From Chamaecyparis obtusa (lineage: Eukaryota; Streptophyta; Pinopsida; Cupressales; Cupressaceae), in NCBI GenBank assembly GCA_027943335.1, contig BSBK01000762.1:398501-462500 (forward strand): a stretch of DNA of 64,000 nt, in the 5' to 3' direction. The position numbers were made by a program, and so were the translations under genes. Numbering within the stretch: position 1 is the first letter of the stretch; every line of letters begins with the position of its first letter. The notes beneath the pieces are model-generated. The model searched no databases, was not told the DNA's origin, and saw only the letters and a list, made by a program, of their open reading frames with translations. Shown piece by piece: positions 20,833 through 33,061 of the stretch.

Positions 20833-21691
20833 ATGGAATATATATTCAAACTATGCAAAGAGTATAGGCCTTCAGCTTCAAATTTGTCTTGTCTATCTGA
20901 GGCTTGTAATGGGCAAATAATTAATAACCTAACCATGATATTGCAGGAGTAATAGAGGATATTTTATATGCACATAACTGAGATGAATTCATTTACTTGC
21001 TGGTGCAATCATACAACAACTCATATGATGTTATACCTCACAGCATCAGTACACCCTTAACAGAGACTTAACATAAAATCAAGAACCCATTCAGCGACCA
21101 ATGCTCGAGAAACACACGTAATTACTTAGAACTTGAAGTCATAAATAGCTATGTTTGTGTAATGTCCCCTAAATCTGTGTAGATGCCTCTTCCTTCATTC
21201 CCAGCTTAGGATTAAGACATAAATCTTTCTAAATTTAATATTTGTTCTTCTTATATTCTTCCAATGCTTAGAAATCTACTTATGACACAGACAATACTAT
21301 TAGATTTGATCTGTTATCCTTCAGTGCCCTATGCGGATCTCATAACCAGATGACAACAATATATTGAATACAATAGTGATCCATGGCATTTCACATCCTT
21401 CGAAGTGGTATCAAAGACTGGCCAAAGACCGATATGTCTACAACTGATTTCAGATTGGATTTGTTATCTCCACCAGCAGCTATCCTGATCAGAACGAAGC
21501 ATTAGACCTAATATATCAGTTCCTTGGCTACTGTAATGTCTCTTCAAACTGAGTTTACAAAACAAATTCAATTCTTTGATGCTCTCTATTCCTTCTGTTT
21601 GCTGATTGCTTGATTTATTATTCCTCGTCGATGATTTTCTGAATGCCCTTTTTTCATGATCGAACACTCCTATTGATACCTGTGTGGAGGT
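20833..21691 (-). repeat. LTR-R 3' LTR, left piece
   Basis: Matches 38605-39449 closely, including the cluster TATGGAATATATATTC and the stretch near GTGCCCTATGCGGATCTC. It has a small extra block near 21159 (TGTAATGTCCCCTAAATC) absent from the other LTR. It is cut at 21691 by Copia-2. Confidence 0.85.
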
Positions 21692-21892
21692 TGTTGAAGT
21701 TGAGTAGCTGCGACAGAGACTTCAACATTGATTTTTGCTGTTACCTTCTACATCTGGTTATGTTAGACATTTTGGTGAGCCATACTATTGATGCTCGTAT
21801 GCTTCAGTTCGCACATCTTTGGTGACATGGACTTCATGTATTGTTTGGCACCATTGTCGTTGGTGATTAAGCAAGTGCTTAACTACCAACAA
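21692..21892 (+). repeat. Copia-2 5' LTR, first 201 bp
   Basis: The left part of the LTR; the other 794 bp are at 32178-32971. Compared with the 3' LTR at 35470-36443 it extends about 26 bp further left. It is interrupted by LTR-G, with duplication AACAA at 21888-21892 and 32173-32177. Confidence 0.9.
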
Positions 21893-22948
21893 TGTAATGC
21901 CCCGCCAAGGAACCCAAGAGAGATTAACCTATAACATGCTACTAAGTTTGGTGAACATTTTTAAAAAAAAAGTTAACATACAAAATAAACAACAGTGCGG
22001 AAGCAATTACCATTTACTCACATTGAAACAACATCCAACACAGATTACAAATCTCGAGGGTCCCATGACGTAGAATTATTTAAGAACAAATTACAACTAA
22101 AGAAAGATAACAAAAGATTCCAGATCATAAATGATACAAATACAACTTACAACAATATATACAATCCTCATGGACATCCATGATAACTAATACACTGACA
22201 TCCACTGCACATGTCGCAGGGTATGTAATAATAAATCTAACATAAAAGTACAATGATCATATTAGGTATCACATGCGATACACTAATATAGGATTACATA
22301 AATGAAGATAAGATAAGAAACCAACAATGAAGAATCAATGAAGAACCATAAGGGCATCCAACTGCAGGAGTACCAACAGCACCGGCACCACGACGTCGAA
22401 TCTCAAATGGTAAAGAATCACTACCACCAGTCCGTGTAGAACCACAAAGACCTACCCCACCCTGCTGAGATAACCACAAACCCCAATCGGATGACCAAAA
22501 CCAAACAAGGATAAAACCACTGAGCAAGGAATCCTGAAAGCTCTCTACTCAAGGTTTACAAAAATAAAGAGAAGGGTGAGACACACTAAATCAGAGGCAT
22601 AAACAGAAAACTCAAGAGATGATCTAGGCTACATGCTTATGGGAGTATCATCACATGTCTAACTACTTGAGTACCCTGGACTGGTCATAAAGGACCCCGG
22701 ACTCTCAAGCATTGAGGTACTCTAGAACTAACCACTCTGGGCCCCAGACTCTCAATATGATCCATGTGGGATTAGAATACTCTCTCATAGGTATGAGGAA
22801 TTCTAATCATAACCATACTCTAACTTATCTTTTTAAATGATCTATAAAGTTTTAATTACTAAGTTATCACTTAATTACATAACCTACAATAGGTTACCCA
22901 GGTGCTAACCACTTTGGGTCCCGGCCCCTATTGTAAGCCACTCCCCTA
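21893..22948 (-). repeat. Inverted LTR arm of LTR-G
   Basis: Reverse complement of 31114-32172, nearly the same length (1056 vs 1059 bp) and very similar by eye. Similarity stops at TAGGGGAGTGG. The normal plus-strand 5' LTR that should stand here is missing. Confidence 0.9.
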
Positions 22949-23151
22949 TCATAACCCACAAGTCCCAAGTTTCTACACTGGGAACTCTGGGTATGTACAC
23001 CTATTAGGTTTTGCGTGGTCTAAACTTGAAACTAAACATAGACATATAACACTTTGTTGGTAGACCATTGCTTTGTGGTCATGTTTCCTTTTGTTTTGAT
23101 TCAAGTTATGTTGTGTGACATTGTTTTGATCTCTGTATGATGCAGGAATCA
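22949..23151 (+). other. LTR-G leader before gag
   Basis: About 200 bp between the inverted LTR arm and the gag start. I see no tRNA primer match of the iMet type and no other feature. Confidence 0.5.
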
Positions 23152-24398
23152 TGCCTGTCACTAGAGCTGCTAGAGGTAGAGGTAGAGGTCGTTCTGGTGG
23201 TGGTGGAAGGGGTAGACATCATAGCCCTTCTACGAGTGCTAGTCAGGAGAGTCACCACCAGCAGTCTAGAGATGATCAGAGAGAGGATCATCAGGCTGAG
23301 TCTGAAGGACTAGACACGAGACAGTTCTTGCAGGTGTTGAACTACAACTGATTTGGAATCTGATTGAAGAATCTGTGATTGCAAGATCACTGAGAAGTTG
23401 CTGATTAGATATGTAATATGATTAAATCAGTATTATGTTGTCATTGATGTCAACTAGTTTGACAACACTTATCTTGTAAGTTACTATACCGAGACATCTG
23501 AAGAAAGGTGAAAGAGATGAAGATCAAAGAAATCTACATGAGGAAAGATGTACATGACAGATGAGGATAAGGAACACATTGAGTAACTTGTTGATGAGCC
23601 TATGACTTAATGATATTGACTTTATTATGTTGCATTCATCTATGATGAAGTATAGAGCTGAAAAACACAAAGCAGTGTTGTTAGTAAATAAAGCATTTCT
23701 AGTATACATCGACGGAGTGCAGTGTATACCGACCGCAGTATTAACTGAGCAGTGTTCACCGACGCATTTCTTTGTTAACCAAGCAAAACAGAATGTATTA
23801 AATGATTAATTTAGCCGATAAGATTGATGAGCTGGCAAGAGTATAATATCGAGGTAACAGATAATGTTTGTTACACAAACCAACGACTAGCGAAATTAAG
23901 GAGAGATCTAACGAAGCAAATTGAAAAATGTTATCGACACAAGTACTGAGAAAGTTTGAAGCGGCAAAATCTATGAATGTGGTTAAGCAGCAAAATTTGA
24001 TGGTGGAGAAGAAAACGATTTACTCGTCTATATAAGAGAACATAATTTCTTTAGTAAAATGTCGGGGAGAAGAAGCTGCAGGATTATTGCGTGAATAAGG
24101 TTTTCATGCATTCTGATCATACTGGTTAGTAAGAACCGAGCTGCAGAGCAATTACCGAGCTACAAAGAGCTATTACCGACGGACAGTAAGTTGATATAGT
24201 ATTGAAACTGAAGTGAAATATTGGTCAGAAGGATTTGTATGGACTAAATATTGATCTGTAATTTGCAATTGAAGTTGTATTAAGGCAGGTCATTTACTGT
24301 TACACATTTAACCATTGTATACAGTTTAAATCTCTTAACCGAGTGGACTCTGAAAGTCTTATGATGTATCATTCATAGAATGAACATTGTTATCCTGT

Positions 24399-26231
24399 TG
24401 TCATGTCCCCATTTTGGCTGACATCATTTGGCGTGCGGGATCAGTCTATCACGGGCTCTCGTAAACTGATAGCGATGAGGAGAGAGTCATCTTGTGATCA
24501 TTGGGAGATCAGTTGATTGCATATTGCTATTAGAGCGTACGTTCAGTAGAGCCTACATTCAGTCCGAGCCTACATTCAGTTGTAGTAGAGCCTACATTCA
24601 ATTATGAGCCTACATTGTTATAATTTTGAGTTGAGAAAAACACTTTTATATTATAATGTTATTTTATTATAAAGTGCATTATAATTGGATGTTTCTAGAA
24701 GTTCTTAGTAACTTCTTAGAAAAGTAAATAAATAGAGGGCTTGGGCATTCATTTTGACATGCTTGGATTTGGGATTTCTTCTACTTCTTCCATTGTGGAG
24801 CAATTTGTAGCCATTTGGTCTGCAAATATCATTTAATCTTTGGGAACGATAACTCCCTTGGATTTGCATAACTGAGGAAGTGAAATATCTTCTGAAGGGT
24901 TGCTCATTGGAGATGGTATTTAGCCATTTCATGTGTGCTAAATTGGAGAATTTTGGTGGTTTATTCTCAGCTAAGAAATCTTCAGTATTTCAACATTTTT
25001 GGGCAAGGAGAAGCATAATTTTGGCATAGAAAATCAAACCCTTGGAGGAAGCATTTTTTTTAATAAATTTTGGTAGCATTTTGGAGGGTTTTGAAGAGGT
25101 TTCTGAGGGTTTTGCACAAATCCATACAGCCATACGGATGTCAGTACGGACGCGCCAGACTGTACTTTCAGTCATTTGTAGCAGCTATTTTCATTAGAGA
25201 TTGGGCGCTAGCTACTCAGGAATTTTTAGCAGTCATTGGTGATTATTTGTGAAGAACTATTGCAGGGTTAGAAGCACAAAAAAATAAGTTAAAAATCGCA
25301 GTAACTTGGAGCAGCAAACTCAATCCGAAATTCATCTTTGACTGGCATTTTTTTGTGTGGGAAATTGTTGGCTGCCCAACCCCAAGCTAGGCGCTCCTAT
25401 TCTGAATAAGTTTCGTCATTTTAATGCTCGGAGAAAACAAATTAAAATGCAGGGTTATGAGTGAAATCAAGTGAATTCTGAAGGCAGCCTGGGAAACTTC
25501 TTCCAGTTTGACCTGGCATTATAGCTGGGTGTTTTTGTTGGAGACCAGCTAAGATTTCATCTAGGGATCAATGCCAATCCAATCTGGGCGATCTCTATCA
25601 ACATAGAAAAAATTGAGATTAAACTGAACTTGCTCTGCAGGGTACCGCACTTCCAGAATTGCATTAGCAGCAGTGGGCAATTTGGGACCAGTTTGGGGTG
25701 CTGTACAAGGGTGTCTTCATCAGCATTTTGTCAACATCAGAGTGCAGCAATTTCCAGGTTCCTTTGCATTATTTTGGAGTTGATATTTGTTGTCAAGTTT
25801 GTATCAAGAGGTTGCATAAATAGTCACTGTTGTAACAGTCCCTTCATTCTCAGAAAATCAGTCAATTGAAAATAGTCATTATCATATATTGTAATCAGTC
25901 ATTGAGAAATTCAATAGGCATTGCATTGATAAAGAGTTCAATCATAGTTTTGATATAGTTCTTGTAATTCCTTAGTGCCAAATCATTGAAATTCTGAAAA
26001 TTGTTGTTGGCAACCTTCTTGTAACACTCCATTGTTTGGTAGTGTTCTTACTTCATTGCATTTTATTGCATATTGGTAGTGTTATCTTAATTGTATTTGA
26101 TGCTCAAAACAACTATCACATTGAAACACTACATCTCAAATAAACAATTCAGCTGCTTGCCAAGTGTTTAACGAATTGTCACAGTTCAGTTTTGGGGGTT
26201 TTTAGTGGCCTTTATAGTAAGGGTCATTACA
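24399..26231 (+). mobile_element. Solo LTR of LTR-Z family (1833 bp)
   Basis: Starts TGTCATGTCCCC, ends GGGTCATTACA, and is flanked by a perfect CCTGT (24394-24398, 26232-26236). It shares with LTR-Z the GAGCCTACATTCAG-type array (about 24535-24615), the TATA-like box (24727-24734) and the terminal GTGGCCTTTATAGTAAGGGT. It is longer than either LTR-Z LTR, with extra sequence in the middle. It is the innermost layer of the nest. Confidence 0.92.
24727..24734 (+). promoter_or_regulatory. TATA-like box of LTR-Z family solo LTR
   Basis: AATAAATA followed by GAGGGCTTGGGC, matching 4341-4348 on the other strand. Conserved in position within the LTR; promoter role inferred. Confidence 0.45.
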
Positions 26232-27790
26232 CCTGTCAACCCCATAGTGAATGCTGGTTGGACGATAACTTCTAGGCTAAAATTCTCTAACAAGGTCACA
26301 CCTGACAGTGTGTTTGTAACCTTTAACAAGGTTGGGTCTTAACCGACCTCACTTCAGAAGAGTGAACAATTTTGGGTTACCGGTCCCAGGTGGTTTTTCC
26401 CTTTACAGGGTTTCCACGTTAAATCTCTTGTGTTATGTGTTGATTGTGATATTTGTTTGTTATCATACTTTGCATATTACATGTTAGATTTGATTGGTAA
26501 ACTTTATAGTATTAGACTAGTAATTGGTAAAAGCACAAACAGTGATAGTTATTATTGTTTACCGACGAGCAGAAATAGAAGATGTTTTGAATTACACATT
26601 TTGTTTTGGGACACTGGATAACTGATTCACCCCCCTCTCAGTTATTCTAACAGCGGGCGATTCTCAATCGTCTTGGTCCTGAGCAGGCTAGAGTAGAGCG
26701 GGCTAGAGAGAGGTCTAGGAGTCCTCCAAGGAGAGATTCCACAGTTGATCCTACAGTTGTGGCAGCTAACCACATGAGGGATTTGATGAGAGGGAAACCT
26801 AATCCCTTTGATAGGAAAGGTACTGGTTTAGAGGCAGAGACTTGGTTGATAGCTCTAGAGCGGAGTTTCGCCATGCATCCCTTTAGTAGCAATACTAAAG
26901 CTAGGTATGCGATTATGTAGCTTACAGATTTTGCAGCTGTATGGTGGAAGATAGAAGAGGAGAAGCTAGGTCTTCAGATGGATACTGTCACTTGGGAGTT
27001 ATTTCTTGAGAACTTCCGAGAGCGCTTCCTCTCAAATCAGTGGAGGCAGCAGAGAGCAGATGAATTTCACAACTTGAGACAGTTGACCTTGTCAGTAGGA
27101 GAGTATGAGCGCCGATTCTTTGAGCTCAAGCAATATTATGGATTTGGAAAGGATACAGCTCTCCTAGTTCAGCACTTTGTTAGGGGGTTGAATGCACGCA
27201 TTATTGGGAATGTTCTACTCTTTGAGCCTAAGACCCTCAAGGAAGCGGTAGATAAGGCTACTCTTACAGAGGCGAATCTAGCATCGGGTTATAGTGGTCA
27301 AAGAGGTGTTCAGCCTAGTGGTTCCAAGGGGAATCAATCTCGGAGGAATGGAAATTTTCAGAATCCTTCTACCTTTTCGAAAGGTAATCAGGATCAACAC
27401 GATACGAAATTCTTCCATGGTAGTAGTGGTGGTTCTCAATCCGGGAACTATTGCAACTGGCAACGTAGTTTGCGCAATCGGGTGGATCAGCAACCCCAGA
27501 GTTTTGGTGGTAAAGACGGTTGTTATTCTTGCAGGCAACATGGCCACATTGCGGTCAATTGTCCTAATCGATCGACACAGTTTTCAGGACAGAGGTCAAC
27601 AGCTTCTGAGCCTACAATTGGAGATGCTAGTAGATCTTATAGGGCCTTTGCAATAGGGAATGATCCTCACTGTTCGAACCCTCGAAGGGACCTACTCAGT
27701 GATCCATAGTTTAGTTTTCTTTTCAGTTCAGCGAGTTTTATGGGACTCATATCCCTACTTGTTTCAAGCTTCCAGGAATAAGCCTAATCC

Positions 27791-27803
27791 TAGGGGGGGT
27801 GAA
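27791..27803 (+). promoter_or_regulatory. LTR-G polypurine tract
   Basis: TAGGGGGGGTGAA immediately before the LTR start TGTAGTACCC. Confidence 0.75.
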
Positions 27804-30800
27804 TGTAGTACCCACCCGTAGGTTGTTTTTAGTTTGCTTCATGTTTTAGATGTTTGACCGAATTCTTTTAGGTCACTTTCCATGTGATCGATTATTGTTT
27901 CATTAATGATGATTATGGATTATTATCATATGTTTATCATGTGTATGTATAGACTAGATGATGATGTTTCATGATGATAGGTTACATGTTTTATATTGAA
28001 TTATGATGTACTTACCCCATACTTGCATGTGTATGGTTATCATGTGTTTGTATCTGTTTGACATATTTGTGTGGTAGAGGACAGAGGCGTAGTTACTCGC
28101 ATAGTCGAGATCCACACGTCTGACTGTACCTTATCATTGTCTGCTATATATTGTATGTACATGCTTCGTCTTGTGATGACAGGTTTACAGGTACAGGATA
28201 TCGTCTTCCCTGAATTGGCAGGAGTGAGTGTGCCCACAAACATTCATCTCAATGGTAAAGAGGGGAGATAATACACAGACCCAAAACCCTAACCTAAGCC
28301 TAATTGTCTTAAGATTGGACAAGTGTCAGTCTGACTACCCTACCCGAATTCACCTGGTTGGCATGAATTCGTGGATCCCGTTCTTGAGAGTGTGCATGGT
28401 TTCAATTTGCTTGATTTTACTGTGCATGATTCAGTTGATTTATGATTATGTAGGTGATTTTATATGATTATCAATGTTAGGATTATAGTTAAATTTAATG
28501 ATTTAATTATGTTCCTATGTTTAATTAGGAAAATTATCTAAAGTCAATTATTTGATTATTTTTTTTGGATTTAATTATGTTTGGGTGTGTTATTAAATAA
28601 TTGAATATTTAAATGCATGTTCTAGGATGTATTAAATATTTAATTTATTTAATTTGGGTTTTAATTATTGACATGTGCTTAATTGGAAAATGATTTAAAT
28701 TATGCTTGCATATTTTATTAAATGATTAAATAGTTAATTGCATGAATTTATGATGCATAAAGTATTTAATTTATTTAATAAATGAATTTAAATTATAACA
28801 TGTGCAAATTGATAAAAGGAGTTTGTTTTCAAAAGATAACAACTAGTTTTAAAAAGTCAAGTTGAGTTGTGCATTTAAAAGATATTTTTAATTAATTAAT
28901 TATATTTACTTTCAATTTTGGAATTAGACTTGGATCAGGAGTTGTCTTATGAGTCATTTTCTGATTTGGAGTTGAACTGTGAGTTAGCTTTTGAGTTGTC
29001 TTTTGGGATTGCATGAATTTGGGAATTGAATTCCTATTAGGAGATTATTGCATTCATTTTGAGGAGAGACTGGTTTTGGAGAAGATTTTTGGGGAGAGCT
29101 TGTGTGCTTGGTATTTTGGAGATTTGTGGATTGTTGTGGCTGCATGTTGATTGGAGTTTCTTTGTGCATCTGGATCGGGCACCTGTTTGCAACATAGCTT
29201 TCAGATCTGCAGGTTGGGTTTGATTTTGGAGAGAATTTTGTTCTCAGATCTACAGGGGTTTCCATTTTTATTCCGTTTATGGCATTGGATCTGAGGTAGG
29301 CTTTGGATTTGTTTGTTGGATCTGATTCCACATCTATTTGTCTTTCTGTGTTTTTATAGTTTTCTATGTTTTTTATTTGATAGATCTGTGTTTTTATTAG
29401 ATCTGGGTATTCAGAAACCCTGGTATAGTTGTTTTATTTATTACTATTTGGCATCGTACCGTTACTCTGGCAAAATTTCGTTAAATGATTGTTTATAGAT
29501 TTCTTACAAATTGAAATATTAAATCTGGGCAATAGTATAACTATAGGGTTTGAAGAAATAAATTTATCTTTGTAGAGAAAATCAAATTGTGTTAAAAACT
29601 CAATTTGAGTAGAAAATATGCATACTGGTAAGTCAAAATTATCTTGACAAATTAACACAGTGGTAAAAAAAAATTACACCAGTAAAAAGGGTTTATATAT
29701 TCTTATGAGAAAAAAAAAATAAAACTAATGGTTGTTAAAAAAATATATTTAGAAAGGTCTTTTTCCATTTCTGGAAAAGACATAGTGAATAACCATATTT
29801 CCGTTTTCGGAAATTGTATTAAAAAAAAAATATATATATATAAAATATTATTAAAGCAAATCATGTTTTAAATACTTTGAATTTGTTTTGGTTTTTTTTT
29901 TTTTTATAAATGAAAAAAAAAAATTAGTTTAAAGAGGAAGGGAGGCGGGGCCCATTCCCCACTCCTCCCCCCTCTCGGCAATACAAAGGCTGCCTACAGC
30001 AGTCTTAGTACTGTCGCGACAGCCTAAGTTGTCACGACAGTACCTAGGCTGCCGTAGTGGCCTAGGCTGCCGTGAACTTGGGAGATGTGGGCGCATGACC
30101 GCAGGGTCGCCCCAATATTACTTTGCTTTTTTTTAATTTTTGTTTAAAAAAATTTATTTCGTGGTTTTATTTTAGTTATAATATGTTGTTTTTTTAATAT
30201 GTATAATTTTTTAATTTAGTTTATATTAATTGGTAGTAGTTTATTAATTTAATTAATTTCTTGATTTGTAAGTTAGTTAATTTAATTAATTTCTTTTATT
30301 GGTAAGTTATTTAATATTTAATTAAATTTAGTATGATTAAATTAATCATAATTTATTTTGGTTGTTGATTTAATCTAGTCAATTTTATTTGATTGAGAGG
30401 ATTAAATTTCATGTTTGTTTAAATAAGATATATTAGTTAAATATTTTGGTTTAAAAATTAAATTGTAGATTTAATTTGTTAGATTCAATTTTCTTAACTA
30501 TGTAATTAAGATTTAACTTGATTATTAGATATAATATTTGGAAATTGAAATTGGTAAAAGTGGAACGTTACTTTTTATAGAATCAATTATGTGCTAAATG
30601 CTTATGTATATACTAAAATTGGGCAATTATTCTATTGAATTCCTAGAACGTCATTAGGAAATATTCTTTTTGTTAGTAACATTAATATGCTTGTTATGTC
30701 ATGATTCTTTTATCATTATTATGCGATCTATATTATGTTTGGATCATGTTCATTATGAAGTTTCGGTGCTTGTAGTTCCTGTTCAGTTCTTTAAATTGTG

Positions 30801-32172
30801 AGTATTGGCTTCTCGTCCTTGAACTGTATTCTTGTGCATTATGTGATGTCGGGCATTAGAATGACCTAGGGGAAACAGAGGCAGGGATCTTTGTCAGTTG
30901 AATTTGTTTTCAGCAACATGTTTGATGTGTGTGCTTATTTTGATTATCATCTATATTTCAATCTTATGGGCTCTTGCTGGTTATAATCTGTTTATGGTAT
31001 CTTCGTAATCATTTCGGTTTCTATGTGTGAAACTGCATCTAGGATTACCTGGTTGTATACCTGTTGGATGTTTGTGAGATTATGAGCCTAGGGGAGGTTG
31101 AATGGGTGCATCTTAGGGGAGTGGCTTACAATAGGGGCCGGGACCCAAAGTGGTCAGCACCTGGGTAACCTATTGTAGGTTATGTAATTAAGTGATAACT
31201 TAGTAATTAAAACTTTATAGATCATTTACAAAGATAAGTTAGAGTATGGTTATGATTAGAATTCCTCATACCTATGAGAGAGTATTCTAATCCCACATGG
31301 ATCATATTGAGAGTTCGGGGCCCAGAGTGGTCAATTCCAGGGTAACTCAATGCTTGAGAGTCTGGGGTCCTTTGTGACCAGTCCAGGGTACTCAAGTAGT
31401 TAGACATGTGATGACACTACCATAAGCATGTAGCCTAGATCATCTCCTGAGTTTTCTGTTTATGCCTCTGATTTAGTGTGTCTCACCCTTCTCTTTATTT
31501 TTGTAAACCTTGAGTAGAGAGCTTTCAAGATTCCTTGCTCAGTGGTTTTATCCTTGTTTGGTTTTGGTCATTCGATTGGGGTTTGTGGTTATCTCCTCAG
31601 CACGGTGGGGTAGGCCTTTGTGGTTCTACACAAACGGGTGGTAGTGATTCTTTACCATTTGAGATTCGACGTCCTGGTGTCAGTGCTGTTGGTACTCCTG
31701 CAGTTGGATGCCCTTATGGTTCTTCATTGATTCTTCATTGTTGGTTTCTTATCTTATCTTCATTTATGTAATCCTATATTAGTGTATCGCATGTGATACC
31801 TAATATGATCATTGTACTTTTATGTTAGATTTATTATTACATACCCTGCGACATGTGCAATGGATGTCAGTGTATTAGTTATCATGGATGTCCATGAGGA
31901 TTGTATATATTGTTGTAAGTTGTATTTGTATCATTTATGATATGGAATCTTTTGTTATCTTTCTTTAGTTGTAATTTGTTCTTAAGTAATTCTACGTCAT
32001 GGGACCCTCGAGATTTGTAATCTGTGTTGGATGTTGTTTCAATGTGAGTAAATGGTAATTGCTTCCGCACTGTTGTTTATCTTGTATGTTAACTTTTAAA
32101 AAAAAAATGTTCACCAAACTTAGTAGCATGTTATAGGTTAATTTCTCCTGGATTCCCTGGCGGGGCGTTACA
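27804..32172 (+). repeat. LTR-G 3' LTR (4369 bp)
   Basis: Large LTR beginning TGTAGTACCC and ending GGCGTTACA. It contains long AT-rich stretches (28450-28900, 29690-29930, 30120-30560), a GC-rich island at about 29935-30110 with a near-perfect hairpin (30008-30021 against 30030-30043), and a right part that matches the inverted arm. No coding region is supported. Confidence 0.8.
30008..30043. other. Hairpin in GC-rich island of LTR-G LTR
   Basis: GTACTGTCGCGACA and TGTCACGACAGTAC pair over 14 positions with one mismatch and an 8-nt loop. Further partial copies of the phrase (CTAGGCTGCCGT) follow. Role unknown. Confidence 0.6.
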
Positions 32173-32177
32173 AACAA

Positions 32178-32971
32178 CAGGTGCCATTGTTGTCGGGCCG
32201 TGTTCGGCAACCTCATACATTTCACTGTCAATATGAACCATTTATTCATTGACGGTTCCATGTTTATTTCATAACATTTGGATAGCCGACTTTATTATCG
32301 ACATCATCTTTATTGGCATTTGATACTCTTAATGATGCTCGTTTTGTATTCTCGGCATCATCTCATTTGTAACGCCCAAGGCGATGGCGCTTCACCTTAC
32401 TTAGTGGACCGCCAAGTAAGGTGAAGCGTCACCTTCCTAGGCACGCCTTATGATTATCGTAAGTCTTCATTTTGTAATTCATGATATTCACTAGTTGTCC
32501 CATATTGGTTTTGTGCGTAATCAACAGGGCAGGCACAAAGTATTGAGCATTGGTTCCTTCAATATTTTGATACTCTGTGAAGTATTTTATAAGAGAGATA
32601 TATATCAAAATCAGTGCGGATATTCTCATGCTCCATGAGTGAGCTATATCATATGCAGCCTTCTCTTTTATGCATTGTATTTTTGTTTCAGCTGTTCTAT
32701 ATCATTTGTACATGATCATTGTGTGATCATTTTGAGTATTTCTTGTGAGCAAGACATTATAAGTCTTATTGACTGTCAAGCTATGATGTCAATGAGAACA
32801 AGTTTTGTATTTAGTATTGAATCTCAATAGAGGTGATACTATTTTGGTGGGCTGGGTTGTTTCCCTCGGTGAGGAGGGTTTTTCCCAGGATAAAGGATTG
32901 TGTCTTCTACTTATGTTTAGCTTTGTTTTATGCTCTCTTTCATTCTGTTATTTTCTAGTTTATTTCTAACA
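32178..32971 (+). repeat. Copia-2 5' LTR, right part
   Basis: Continues the LTR begun at 21692 and ends TTTCTAACA directly before the primer-binding site. It contains a perfect 15-bp hairpin (32388-32402 / 32414-32428), which the 3' LTR also keeps with small changes at about 35861-35902. Confidence 0.92.
32388..32428. other. Perfect 15-bp hairpin in Copia-2 LTR
   Basis: CGCTTCACCTTACTT pairs with AAGTAAGGTGAAGCG across an 11-nt loop. The 3' LTR has the same structure with changes in loop and outer stem. It could be a transcript structure or a protein site; not known. Confidence 0.75.
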
Positions 32972-32984
32972 TGGTATCAGAGCC
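32972..32984 (+). promoter_or_regulatory. Copia-2 primer-binding site
   Basis: TGGTATCAGAGCC directly after the 5' LTR; initiator-Met tRNA type. Confidence 0.95.
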
Positions 32985-33061
32985 AGTCTAAGTATCTCGA
33001 TCTAGAACCAGAAGCACCTTGTCATTTGTGTCAATTGTTTTTTTGTTCTCAGCGTGTGACA

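Larger units (their letters stand above)
23335..26652 (-). mobile_element. Family-H solo LTR copy 3, inverted, itself interrupted
   Basis: On the plus strand it starts TGTTGAACTAC and ends TTATTCTAACA; GCAGG (23330-23334) and GCGGG (26653-26657) are the likely target duplication with one mismatch. Read on the minus strand it begins with the same G-rich hairpin as the other family-H copies: ATAACTGA (26618-26625) and TCAGTTAT (26638-26645). Without the nested solo LTR it is about 1.48 kb, like copy 2. Confidence 0.82.
23152..27708 (+). pseudogene. LTR-G gag (Ty3-type), interrupted by a solo LTR
   Basis: The N-terminal exon-like piece 23152-23334 encodes MPVTRAARGRGRGRSGGGGR and a Ser/His/Gln-rich tail. 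A family-H solo LTR then sits at 23335-26652. Gag resumes at 26658 with GLEAETWLIALERSFAMHPF, a WWKIEEEKLG segment, FRERFLSNQWRQQRADEF, RRFFELKQYYGF and HFVRGLNARIIGNVLLFEP, the Retrotrans_gag pattern. It ends with a canonical CCHC knuckle CYSCRQHGHIAVNC (about 27520-27562) and a stop at 27708. One TAG at 26918 breaks the capsid part. Pol would normally follow; only ~70 non-coding bases lie before the purine tract. Confidence 0.88.
21893..32172 (+). mobile_element. LTR-G: gag-only Ty3-type element with head-to-head LTR ends
   Basis: Flanked by a perfect AACAA duplication. The right end is a normal plus-strand 3' LTR (27804-32172, TGTAGTACCC ... GGCGTTACA) after a purine tract. The left end is the last ~1056 bp of the same LTR in inverted orientation (21893-22948), so both outer ends are the 3' ends of the LTR. 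Between them is a plus-strand Ty3 gag interrupted by a family-H solo LTR. Pol is absent, and no standard primer-binding site is visible between 22949 and 23150. Confidence 0.85.

Noticed and set aside
26430..26621. 63-codon plus-strand gene
   Set aside because: It lies inside the inverted family-H solo LTR and has no similarity to any protein pattern I know.
21893..32172. DNA transposon with terminal inverted repeats
   Set aside because: The long inverted ends carry LTR termini and flank a Ty3 gag with a polypurine tract and a 5-bp duplication; no transposase is present.
32972..32984. tRNA gene
   Set aside because: The TGGTATCAGAGCC match is to the 3' end of tRNA-iMet as a primer-binding site next to an LTR; no cloverleaf sequence surrounds it. 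The same holds for 8924, 38474 and 61691.
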